DNA of 32,000 nt from Candidatus Zixiibacteriota bacterium (lineage in GTDB: Bacteria; Zixibacteria; MSB-5A5; GN15; FEB-12). Below the pieces are notes generated by a model that was not told where the DNA came from, did not search any database, and was given only the letters and a program-made list of their open reading frames with translations. Numbering within the stretch: position 1 is the first letter of the stretch; the number at the start of each line of letters is the position of its first letter. Location: assembly GCA_022571985.1 (NCBI GenBank), contig JACZWU010000010.1, positions 68,322 through 100,321 on the forward strand, given 5' to 3'. Position numbers and translations under genes: made by a program. This document shows positions 16,717-24,102 of the stretch, one piece after another.

Positions 16717-17049
16717 ATGGAACAGCCTCGTCCGCAACAAATTAGTGTCGAGCTTGGAGATAAAGAAGCCGAAGGAATCTATGCCAATCTGGTAATGATT
16801 GTGCACTCTCCGACCGAAATGATAATAGATTTTGCCCGGGTTATGCCCAGAATGCCCAAAACAAAGGTCTTATCACGTATTATCATGACACCAATGCACG
16901 CTAAGCTGTTTTTAAAGGCGCTTGACGATAATCTCAAAAAATTTGAAAAGCAGTATGGAGAAATAAAAATCCATGGCCTCCCCGGCCAGGACTCCAGAAA
17001 TATTGGTTTTGAGACCAGAACCGACGCCGAGGAAAAAAGCGGTGACTAA
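16717..17049 (+). CDS. DUF3467 domain protein
   Basis: A 110-residue soluble protein recognised as DUF3467 from GIYANLVMIVHSPTEMIIDFARVMP followed by KVLSRIIMTPMHAKLFLKALDDNLKKFEKQYGEI. This family is widespread in bacteria and archaea and has no established function. It is not a nuclease or an obvious DNA-binding fold by eye. The start is ATG with AAAGG upstream. The stop overlaps the GTG start of the branching enzyme by eight bases, so the two are translationally coupled. Whether it has a role in glycogen metabolism is only inference from that coupling. Confidence 0.85.
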   Translation: MEQPRPQQISVELGDKEAEGIYANLVMIVHSPTEMIIDFARVMPRMPKTKVLSRIIMTPMHAKLFLKALDDNLKKFEKQYGEIKIHGLPGQDSRNIGFETRTDAEEKSGD

Positions 17050-18790
17050 AGGCTCTTTTGCATTTGTCTTACATTCGCATCTGCCTTATGTCTTGTCGCA
17101 TGGCCGCTGGCCGCATGGCTCTGACTGGCTTTGTGAAGCGGCTGCCGAAACCTACCTGCCGATAATCAAAATATTAAGAGAGCTTCAGGCGAAGGGTAAA
17201 AGTCCTAAACTTACCATCGGCTTGTCCCCTGTACTGTGCGAGCAGCTCAGCGACCAGACTTTCAAAACAGAATTTATCAGTTATTTAAATTTAAAATTAA
17301 AATCTGCCCGAGATGATATTGATGAGTTTATAGGTTTAGATCAGCATAACCTGCTGGACATAGCTCGCTTTTGGGAGAAATGGTACTCTGCAGCGATTGA
17401 ACATTTCGACAGGCTGAATCAGGATATCGTCTGCGAGTTTAAAAAATTACAGTCTGACGGACTGGTCGAAATAATCAGTTGCGGTGCCACCCACGGTTAC
17501 TATCCGCTTTTGTCAAAAGATGAATCACTACAGGTGCAGACCAAGGCAGCGGTCAAAAATTATGAAAAACATTTCGGACTAAAACCAAAAGGAATCTGGC
17601 TGCCGGAGTGTGCCTATCGTCCATCTTATAATTGGACACCACCAGTGCCTATAAACGGGAAACAAGAATCGAGAATGCGCAAAGGTGCCGACGAATTCTT
17701 GAGCGAAAGCGGTATTGAATTCTTCATTGTCGATTCGGCCCTGCTCAAAGGCGGCGAAGCTATAGGCGCCTATCTTGACCGCTTTGAAAGCCTGCAGCAA
17801 CTGTTTGATCAATACAAAATAAGTGTGGCAAACCGTCCCGAAGAAAAAGACAAGACTCCCTATGAAGTTTATCTGGTGGCATCCGACCCCCGGAAAAAAC
17901 CGGTCGCTGTTTTTTCGCGCAATCCTGAAACAGGTGTCCTGGTCTGGCTGGGCAAGCATGGCTATCCCGGGGAAAGCGACTATCTTGAATTCCACAAAAA
18001 ACGCTGGCCGAGCGGTCACAAATACTGGTCGGTAACTTCGGCCAAAAGTGAGCTGGACGAAAAAGCAGAATACAATCGTGATGCTGCACTTGGTCGCATT
18101 GCCGAGAACGCCTCAGACTTTGTTTTGAAAGTCAAAGAGCTTTTGGGAGAGTATCATAGCATATCGGGCAAACCCGGGATTATAGTCTCTCCTTATGACA
18201 CCGAGCTTTTTGGACACTGGTGGTTTGAAGGACCGATGTTCTTAAAACAAGTGCTTGCGGAAATCGAAGAAACGCATAATATCGAAACTGTTTTTCTTTC
18301 GGACTATCTAGAAAAAACAAAACCGAGTCGAGTTATATCTCTCCCCGAAGGCAGCTGGGGCGAAGGCAATCATCATTATATCTGGCTGAACCAGGAAAAC
18401 GAATGGACCTGGAAACTTGTTTATCAATCTGAAAGCAAGATGGTTGAGCTAGCCCGCTACTGGACTGAAAAGACCGACAAGAGCGATAACGAACTGAAAG
18501 ATATTTTACTTCAGCTGGGTCGTGAGCTGATGCTGATGTCTGCCTCGGACTGGCAGTTTCTTATTTCAACAAAAGCCGCCAGCGATTACGCCGAACTACG
18601 TTTAAAAGAACATTATGAAGACTTCAAAAAACTTGCTAGCTTCGCAGACAAAATAATCGCCGGAGAATCACTCACGGGTGACGACAGAGAATTCTTAAGT
18701 GATTGTCAAAGGCGCGACAATCTGTTTCCTGAGCTTGAAATAGAATGGTTTGCCGGAGTAGAGTTTCCTGCCAAAGTTGAAGTTGCCTAA
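17042..18790 (+). CDS. GH57 1,4-alpha-glucan branching enzyme
   Basis: A retaining glycoside hydrolase family 57 enzyme that makes alpha-1,6 branches in glycogen. The conserved GH57 segments are present: FVLHSHLPYV at the N terminus, the nucleophile Glu189 in GIWLPECAYRP, and the acid/base Asp386 in SPYDTELFGHWWFEGP. A DUF1957-type C-terminal helical domain contains GRELMLMSASDWQFL. I chose GTG 17042-17044 (582 residues) because GAGGA lies nine bases upstream and family proteins begin just before the FVLHSHLPYV strand. An ATG 23 codons upstream has no SD and lies well inside the DUF3467 gene. No other glycogen gene is in the window. Alpha-amylase or 4-alpha-glucanotransferase activity is less likely given the WLPECAY and DUF1957 pattern. 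Confidence 0.92.
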   Translation: MTKGSFAFVLHSHLPYVLSHGRWPHGSDWLCEAAAETYLPIIKILRELQAKGKSPKLTIGLSPVLCEQLSDQTFKTEFISYLNLKLKSARDDIDEFIGLDQHNLLDIARFWEKWYSAAIEHFDRLNQDIVCEFKKLQSDGLVEIISCGATHGYYPLLSKDESLQVQTKAAVKNYEKHFGLKPKGIWLPECAYRPSYNWTPPVPINGKQESRMRKGADEFLSESGIEFFIVDSALLKGGEAIGAYLDRFESLQQLFDQYKISVANRPEEKDKTPYEVYLVASDPRKKPVAVFSRNPETGVLVWLGKHGYPGESDYLEFHKKRWPSGHKYWSVTSAKSELDEKAEYNRDAALGRIAENASDFVLKVKELLGEYHSISGKPGIIVSPYDTELFGHWWFEGPMFLKQVLAEIEETHNIETVFLSDYLEKTKPSRVISLPEGSWGEGNHHYIWLNQENEWTWKLVYQSESKMVELARYWTEKTDKSDNELKDILLQLGRELMLMSASDWQFLISTKAASDYAELRLKEHYEDFKKLASFADKIIAGESLTGDDREFLSDCQRRDNLFPELEIEWFAGVEFPAKVEVA

Positions 18791-18806
18791 ATTATCTCTT
18801 TTGTCT

Positions 18807-18833
18807 TTCCAGCGCAGGCTGGAATCCATCTTC
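18807..18833. repeat. Palindromic repeat, copy A
   Basis: TTCCAGC-GCAG-GCTGGAA, a perfect 7-bp stem with a 4-base loop, followed by TCCATCTT. It lies between the converging GH57 and FG-GAP genes, 16 bases after the GH57 stop. It belongs to the same family as the elements near 30832 and 31879 and could serve as a transcript 3'-end hairpin. Confidence 0.6.
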
Positions 18834-18887
18834 TGTTGCATTTGCCCTTCGACTGCCTCGAATACGCCCTGACCTACTATTACATTA

Positions 18888-20387
18888 TTAGCACGGTCCC
18901 GGTGCCGGACCGCTGCGGAAGATTCGGTCAACCAGGAAAGTCAGATCAAGGATATTGGATGAATTTCCGTCAGCATTTAAGTCACCCTCTACGGAACAGG
19001 GTCCAGAATCCCCGCTGCCCCTGAATATAAAATCCACTATGAATGTCAAATCCAGAATGTTGGCATCATTACCATCGCCATTTACATCACCCCTAATTCC
19101 AATACAACAGCAGTCCCCTGGAAAGACAAAGGTCCGCCCGCCGGGACCGCCGCCTGCTCCCACAATCAAGTCATCAAAACCGTCGTTATTTACATCACCG
19201 GCCGAAGAAACTGACTTACCATACCCGTCAAATTCAGTCTCGCCGGAGAAGATATAGATTGTTTCACCAGTTTTACCTGAAAAGACATAAGCCCGCCCGG
19301 CGCCAGTGCCACCAGCGTCATTACGATGAGCTCCCACTATTATGTCATCAAAACCATCGTTATTTACATCACCGGCCGAAGCTACCGACTGACCGAACCT
19401 GTCCCCTCCCGCCTCGCCGGTGAAAACATAAAGAGTGTCACCAGTCTGACCGGAAAAGACATAAGCCCGCCCGGCGTCAGTGCCTCCAGCGTCATTCATT
19501 GAAGCACCCACAATCAGGTCAGCAAAGCCATCGTTGTTTACATCACCGTCTGTCCCAACTGAAATACCGAAGCGGTCTTCTGCCGCCTCGCCGGTGAAAA
19601 CGAAAAGAGTGTCGCCCGTCTGACCGGAAAAGACATAGGCCCGCCCGGCATTGTTGCCACCAGCGTCATTAAAAATAGCTCCCACTATCAGGTCATCAAA
19701 ACCATCGTTATTTACATCACCGGCCGAGGCAACCGAACCCCCGAAATCGTCACCTGAGGTCTCGCCGGTGAAGACATAAATTGTATCACCTGTCTGGCCA
19801 GAAAAGACATCTGCCCGCCCGGCAAAGGACCCACCAGCGTCACTAAGAATAGCTCCCACAATCAGGTCATCAAAACCGTCGTTATTTACATCGCCGGCCG
19901 AAGCTACCGAACGACCGAACAGGTCAAGTGCCCCCACGCCGGTGAAAATATAAATTGTATCACCCGTCTTACCGGAAAAGACGTACGCTCGTCCGGCTTG
20001 GAACCCACCAGCATCATTATGGGGTGCCCCCACAATCAGGTCATCAAAACCGTCGTTGTTCACATCACCAGCGCCGGAAACTGAAAAGCCGAGGTTGTCC
20101 CCTGCTGCCTCACCAGTGAAGACATAAATTGTATCACCGTTCTGACCGGAAAAGACATAGGCTCGCCCGGCCCAAGTGCCGCCGGCGTCATTAAGCCAAG
20201 CTCCCACGATCAAGTCATCAAAACCATCGTTATTTACATCACCAGCCGAAGCAACCGAAATACCGAACTGGTCGCCCTTCGCCTCGCCTGTGAAGATATA
20301 GACCGGCGGGCACTGAGTATGGGCAGGTGATACAGCCACAACGAGAAACATAATTGATAGCAAAAAATTAAGTTTCGAGAATTTCAC
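18888..20387 (-). CDS. Secreted FG-GAP beta-propeller protein with dockerin-like tail (1)
   Basis: A 499-residue exported protein. A signal peptide (to about AHT-Q, residue 24) is followed by seven integrin-alpha-like FG-GAP repeats of 58 residues, each with a Ca-binding loop such as [15 protein letters not shown]. This predicts a seven-bladed propeller. After CCCI the final 70 residues are a dockerin type I-like pair of EF-hand-type loops, [18 protein letters not shown] and EGDLNADGNSSNILDLTF. The start is GTG (20385-20387) with AAGGA seven bases upstream. It is a tandem paralogue of the gene to its right. The likely role is extracellular adhesion or carbohydrate/protein binding. No catalytic domain is present, and no cohesin partner is in the window. 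Confidence 0.9.
   Translation of the reverse strand: MKFSKLNFLLSIMFLVVAVSPAHTQCPPVYIFTGEAKGDQFGISVASAGDVNNDGFDDLIVGAWLNDAGGTWAGRAYVFSGQNGDTIYVFTGEAAGDNLGFSVSGAGDVNNDGFDDLIVGAPHNDAGGFQAGRAYVFSGKTGDTIYIFTGVGALDLFGRSVASAGDVNNDGFDDLIVGAILSDAGGSFAGRADVFSGQTGDTIYVFTGETSGDDFGGSVASAGDVNNDGFDDLIVGAIFNDAGGNNAGRAYVFSGQTGDTLFVFTGEAAEDRFGISVGTDGDVNNDGFADLIVGASMNDAGGTDAGRAYVFSGQTGDTLYVFTGEAGGDRFGQSVASAGDVNNDGFDDIIVGAHRNDAGGTGAGRAYVFSGKTGETIYIFSGETEFDGYGKSVSSAGDVNNDGFDDLIVGAGGGPGGRTFVFPGDCCCIGIRGDVNGDGNDANILDLTFIVDFIFRGSGDSGPCSVEGDLNADGNSSNILDLTFLVDRIFRSGPAPGPC
19145..20300 (-). repeat. Seven in-frame 174-bp tandem repeats
   Basis: The conserved 'tacatcaccggcc'-like segment recurs at 19191, 19365, 19539, 19713, 19887, 20061 and 20235, exactly 174 bases apart each time. 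Each unit encodes one 58-residue FG-GAP blade. The copies are alike enough at DNA level to make recombination, and assembly collapse, plausible. Confidence 0.9.
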
Positions 20388-20498
20388 AGTATGTCCTTTT
20401 GTTGAAACGGACTTAATACTCTATTTCAGGCTGCGTAATTATAATTCTTGATGAAATATCAGCAGCCCACTGGACTCGTAATTAAAGAATTTGTACTT

Positions 20499-20528
20499 CA
20501 ATTTGCACAAAATAGGCCTGATTGTCAA
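20499..20528 (-). promoter_or_regulatory. Putative promoter of FG-GAP gene 1
   Basis: Minus-strand TTGACA (20523-20528), 18-base spacer, AAATTG (20499-20504), leaving a leader of about 105 bases before the GTG. The same arrangement, with TTGACA and AAATT(A/G) followed by GA(A/G)GTA and AAAT, occurs upstream of the paralogous gene, which supports function. Confidence 0.45.
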
Positions 20529-20561
20529 GGCTTTTTAGGATTAATTAGGGGAAAATCGAAA

Positions 20562-20626
20562 GTCAGGACGACAAGCCCTTTGACTCCCACGGAACTTCGT
20601 ACGCTCGGGACCGAATGGGTCCTGAC
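20562..20626. repeat. GTCAGGAC inverted-repeat element, copy 1
   Basis: GTCAGGAC (20562-20569) and GTCCTGAC (20619-20626) bound a 65-base element 12 bases after the stop of FG-GAP gene 2 and upstream of the gene 1 promoter. The 250-base gap 20388-20637 holds only this element, the promoter and the leader. Confidence 0.55.
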
Positions 20627-20637
20627 CTGCGATTATA

Positions 20638-22164
20638 TTATGGACATGACCCAGCAGCAGGGCCGCCGCGGAATATGAAATCTACCTGGAATGTCAAATC
20701 TAAAATATTTGCTGATTCTCCGTCAGCGTTTAAATCGCTCTCTTCCGGACAATAGCCAGAGTCCCCGCTGCCCCGGAAGATGAAATCTACAAGGAAAGTC
20801 AAGTCAAGAACATTGCCGTCATTACCATCACCATTGAGGTCGCCTCTATCAAACAGGCAGCAGCAACTACCTCCACCCAGATAGACATACACCCGACCGA
20901 GCTTATTACCGTAGTCATCGACGTAATTGGCACTAACTATCATGTCATCAAAGCCATCGTTATTTATATCACCAGCCGAAGCTACCGTTCGTCCGAAATA
21001 GTCTCCTGTTGCCTCGCCTGTTAATACCTTAAGCGTATCACCAGTCTGACCGGAAATAACAAGAACCCGTCCTGCGAAAAGGCTATTGGTGTCATTTATG
21101 GAAGCGCTGATTAATAGGTCATCAAAACCATCGTTATTCACGTCACCTGCCGAAGCAAACATGCGACCCATAAATTCTCCAACCCCTTCACCTGTGAAAA
21201 CATAAATTGTCTCGCCTGTCAAGCCGGAATAAACATAGGACCGGCCAGCAGCAAAAATTTCACCAGATCTATATAGATGAGCACCAACCATTATATCATC
21301 ATAGCCATCGTTATTTACATCACCCGCCGAAGATACCATTAGTCCGAACAAGTCAGCAGAAGACTCACCATCAAAGATATGAATAGCCTCACCGGACTGT
21401 CCGGAGAAAACATAAGCCCGACCTACACTAGGTCCGTCTGAGTCGTGCATATTAGCACCTATAATAATATCATCAAAGCCGTCGTTATTTACGTCACCCG
21501 CCGAAGCTACCGGTAAACCGAATAAATCTCCTTGAGCCTCGCCGGTGAAGACATAAATAGCCTCACCCGTCTGACCAGAATAAACATAGGCTCGCCCGGC
21601 GAGATCACCACCAGAGCTATTTGAATAAGCACCGACGACAATATCATCAAATCCATCATTATTTACATCACCGGCCGATGCAACAGAAGCTCCGAAATTG
21701 TCACTTACAGCCTCGCCTGTGAAAATATAAATTATATTTCCAGTCTGACCGGAATAAACATATGCCCGGCCGGCAGTATAGCCGCCAGCGTCATTCCACA
21801 TAGCACCAACTATCAGATCCGCAAAGCCGTCGTTATCGACGTCACCCGCCGAAGCTACCGAATAGCCGAATCGGTCTTGGGCCGCCTCAGCATCGAAAAC
21901 ATATAAAATATCTCCTGTTAAGCCGGAATATACATAGACACGCCCGGCATTTTTGCCAGCAGCTTCATTTGCTGGGGCACCGATGATTAAATCACTATAA
22001 CCATCATTATTGACATCACCCGCCGAGGCTACCGAAAGCCCAAAGAAATCTCCATGCGCCTCGCCTGTGAAAGTGTAGGCTGGTGGGCATTGGGAATACG
22101 CTGCCGAAAACATGAAAGATAAAATTATTACGCTTAGAAATAAATTAGATGTAGAAGCTTTCAT
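20638..22164 (-). CDS. Secreted FG-GAP beta-propeller protein with dockerin-like tail (2)
   Basis: Paralogue of the preceding gene. The 508-residue form starts at ATG 22162-22164, six bases after a strong GGAGGA. An ATG five codons earlier overlaps that SD and is rejected. A signal peptide ends near AYS-Q, followed by [12 protein letters not shown], which closely matches QCPPVYIFTGEA in the other copy. There are seven FG-GAP blades with [11 protein letters not shown]-type loops, one of which carries a single-residue insertion ([10 protein letters not shown]). A Cys-rich SCCCLF linker precedes the dockerin-like pair [16 protein letters not shown] and [16 protein letters not shown]. The blades have diverged more at DNA level than in gene 1. 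A surface or secreted binding protein is the best guess. Confidence 0.9.
   Translation of the reverse strand: MKASTSNLFLSVIILSFMFSAAYSQCPPAYTFTGEAHGDFFGLSVASAGDVNNDGYSDLIIGAPANEAAGKNAGRVYVYSGLTGDILYVFDAEAAQDRFGYSVASAGDVDNDGFADLIVGAMWNDAGGYTAGRAYVYSGQTGNIIYIFTGEAVSDNFGASVASAGDVNNDGFDDIVVGAYSNSSGGDLAGRAYVYSGQTGEAIYVFTGEAQGDLFGLPVASAGDVNNDGFDDIIIGANMHDSDGPSVGRAYVFSGQSGEAIHIFDGESSADLFGLMVSSAGDVNNDGYDDIMVGAHLYRSGEIFAAGRSYVYSGLTGETIYVFTGEGVGEFMGRMFASAGDVNNDGFDDLLISASINDTNSLFAGRVLVISGQTGDTLKVLTGEATGDYFGRTVASAGDINNDGFDDMIVSANYVDDYGNKLGRVYVYLGGGSCCCLFDRGDLNGDGNDGNVLDLTFLVDFIFRGSGDSGYCPEESDLNADGESANILDLTFQVDFIFRGGPAAGSCP
20905..22075 (-). repeat. Seven 174/177-bp tandem repeats
   Basis: The blade-coding segment recurs at 20965, 21139, 21316, 21490, 21664, 21838 and 22012. 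Spacing is 174 bases except once 177, caused by one extra codon. It is homologous to the array in the adjacent gene but more diverged. Confidence 0.85.
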
Positions 22165-22268
22165 CTTATATCCTCCCATTAAGATGGACCTAGTGAACTA
22201 TTGCTGGACTAATCAAAGACGAACAACCTGCAGTTCAATAGACTTTTTTGATAAGAGTATTTCTACTC

Positions 22269-22297
22269 TAATTTGCTAAAAACGGGGCTTGTGTCAA
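22269..22297 (-). promoter_or_regulatory. Putative promoter of FG-GAP gene 2
   Basis: Minus-strand TTGACA (22292-22297, perfect -35), 17-base spacer, AAATTA (22269-22274), about 100 bases before the ATG. It aligns well with the region upstream of gene 1. Confidence 0.45.
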
Positions 22298-22331
22298 GGT
22301 ATTTGTTGGGTTATTCAGGTATGCATCATTA

Positions 22332-22363
22332 GTCAGGACCGCGCCAAGGAGGCGGGTCCTGAC
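22332..22363. repeat. GTCAGGAC inverted-repeat element, copy 2
   Basis: GTCAGGACC and GGTCCTGAC form a 9-bp stem continued by a CGCC/GGCG inner stem around AAGGA. It lies 28 bases after the corC stop, so it could end that operon's transcript, although no T-run follows on the minus strand. The outer arms and the adjoining ACCT match the element at 20562-20626. Confidence 0.55.
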
Positions 22364-22390
22364 CTACAATTCAATTTCTTTAGCTTAATG

Positions 22391-23662
22391 TTAAGTACTT
22401 TCGGTTGAGACTTTTACCAGTTTGATGCGGCGCTTTTCTACTTTGTCGATCTCAAATTCCAAATCGTTCCATTTAAGTTTCTGTCCGACAACAGGGGTTG
22501 TTCCGGCCAGGTTATATAGCAGCCCGCCGACTGTTTCATAGTCCCCCTCATCATGGTCGGTGTCCAGATAATCCTGCAGGCGTTCCACTCGCATAGTAGC
22601 ATTAATCAGGTAGCGGCCGTCGGTCAGTTTGACGAACTCTTCTTCTTCAGTATCATGCTCGTCATGAATTTCACCAACTATCTCTTCGATAATATCTTCC
22701 AGCGTTACCAATCCGGCGACCCCGCCGAGATCGTCCATGACAATTGCAATATGTTGTCTGCCGACTTTAAATTCCTGCAGCAAGTCGCCGATGACTTTGG
22801 TTTCGTTGACAAAATATGGTTTACGTAAATAACGGCTGATGTCGAAAGTTTCGCCGCGACCGGGCATCTGATTAAAGAGGTCTTTGACATAAATCATGCC
22901 GATTACCTTGTCTATCACTTCATCATAAACCGGATAACGCGAATGACCGTCTTGTAAGATAACTTCGCGAATTTTCTTAAACGACATCGATTTTTCGATA
23001 CCGGTGATTTCGACTCTGGGGATCATTACTTCGCGGACAACTTTCTGGTCTAAGAGAAATATCTGACCGATCATTTCTTTTTCGTCTTCTTCAACCAATG
23101 TCTCGCCGATTCCCGCCTGTTCAGCCAGGGATTCGATGGCGCGTTCGACAATTTCTTCTTTTTCTTCTTCTGTCACCGGTTCGGCAGCATTGGCTTTGAT
23201 AATTACGCTCCGGTATTTTTTTACGATAGGCAGCATCAAGAAGGTAATAATTCTGAGATACCAGAGTTTTCTTATCATTTTAGAATTGATTGCTGTTCGC
23301 GAGGCGCGCCTGGGAAGATACTCCACTATCAAAACATAACCGATCCAGACTGCAAGCAGAGACACGGACCAGATAGGAATTTCTACCAATATCATCTCGA
23401 TTGGAGTAGAGATAAGAAAAAGTACTGCCGCGACCGTTATGACAACCAGTGAAATAGCTTTATAGATTACAGCGACCTGAACAAATTCCTGCGGGTCGGC
23501 GGCTAAACGCTCCAGAAACTTCCTCTGGCCTATGCTGACTTTGTCATAGAGGGATTCAAGTTCGTCAGGGTCAAGATTTACTGCCAGTGAGTAAAGAGAA
23601 ACCCTATAGGCAATGCTATAAAAGAGTATTATCAAAGATAAGAACAACAACTGGTACCACAT
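22391..23662 (-). CDS. CNNM/CBS-domain HlyC-CorC family membrane protein
   Basis: A membrane protein of the CorC/HlyC/TlyC family, implicated in Mg2+ or Co2+ homeostasis. The 423 residues comprise a DUF21/CNNM membrane domain with helices at about 1-25, 60-85 and 92-115. A cytosolic CBS pair follows (VREVMIPRVEITGIE through GGVAGLVTLEDIIEEIVGEIHDEHD), then the C-terminal transporter-associated CorC_HlyC domain (YETVGGLLYNLAGTTPVVGQKL). The start overlaps the ybeY stop in TGATG, so the two are coupled. The order phoH-pgpH-ybeY-corC is a common bacterial arrangement. Direct ion transport by this subfamily is not settled. Confidence 0.93.
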   Translation of the reverse strand: MWYQLLFLSLIILFYSIAYRVSLYSLAVNLDPDELESLYDKVSIGQRKFLERLAADPQEFVQVAVIYKAISLVVITVAAVLFLISTPIEMILVEIPIWSVSLLAVWIGYVLIVEYLPRRASRTAINSKMIRKLWYLRIITFLMLPIVKKYRSVIIKANAAEPVTEEEKEEIVERAIESLAEQAGIGETLVEEDEKEMIGQIFLLDQKVVREVMIPRVEITGIEKSMSFKKIREVILQDGHSRYPVYDEVIDKVIGMIYVKDLFNQMPGRGETFDISRYLRKPYFVNETKVIGDLLQEFKVGRQHIAIVMDDLGGVAGLVTLEDIIEEIVGEIHDEHDTEEEEFVKLTDGRYLINATMRVERLQDYLDTDHDEGDYETVGGLLYNLAGTTPVVGQKLKWNDLEFEIDKVEKRRIKLVKVSTEST

Positions 23663-24102
23663 CAGCTGTCACCTGCCTTTAATTGTGACATAAAATATGT
23701 TTCACGATTTTGCATCTTGACAGCGTCATGTTTTTTCAAATGGTCATATCCCAATAGATGCAGAAGACCGTGGCAACAGAGCCTCAAAAGTTCGTTGCTG
23801 AAAGTACTAGCAAACTGTGGAGCCTGCACTCTGGCGATAGCGGTAGAGATGTATATCTCGCCAAAAACTGAGTCATCTCCGTTTGAGTCATCAAGGTTAA
23901 ACGACAAGACATCGGTGGCTTTATCTATCTGGCGATGAGATTTATTGAGCTGCCTGATTCGTTTTTTGGTGGTAAAAACGAGATTAATTCCGCTGCTTGC
24001 GTCTGTTTCGGTTTCTTTGCTCATAATTTTGTCAAAGAGATTGAAAATCTTTTGCCTGGGAACTCTCACTAAAACTTCTTTAAAAATGTAAAGCTTCATC
24101 AT
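23662..24102 (-). CDS. ybeY: Endoribonuclease / rRNA maturation factor YbeY
   Basis: A zinc-dependent single-strand endoribonuclease involved in 16S rRNA 3'-end maturation and 70S ribosome quality control. The 146-residue length is typical. The zinc site HGLLHLLGYDH places His111, His115 and His121, and the family pairs DVLSFNL and FGEIYIS are present. The start is one of two adjacent ATGs and overlaps the pgpH stop. It lies between pgpH and corC. Confidence 0.95.
   Translation of the reverse strand: MMKLYIFKEVLVRVPRQKIFNLFDKIMSKETETDASSGINLVFTTKKRIRQLNKSHRQIDKATDVLSFNLDDSNGDDSVFGEIYISTAIARVQAPQFASTFSNELLRLCCHGLLHLLGYDHLKKHDAVKMQNRETYFMSQLKAGDS

Noticed and set aside
17579-18019. 146-codon minus-strand frame within the GH57 gene
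   Set aside because: Shadow of the branching-enzyme gene; the composition reflects reverse-complemented codons.
18888-22179. Repeat arrays as CRISPR or other non-coding arrays
   Set aside because: The repeats are 174 bp, in frame and encode FG-GAP blades, with no spacers.
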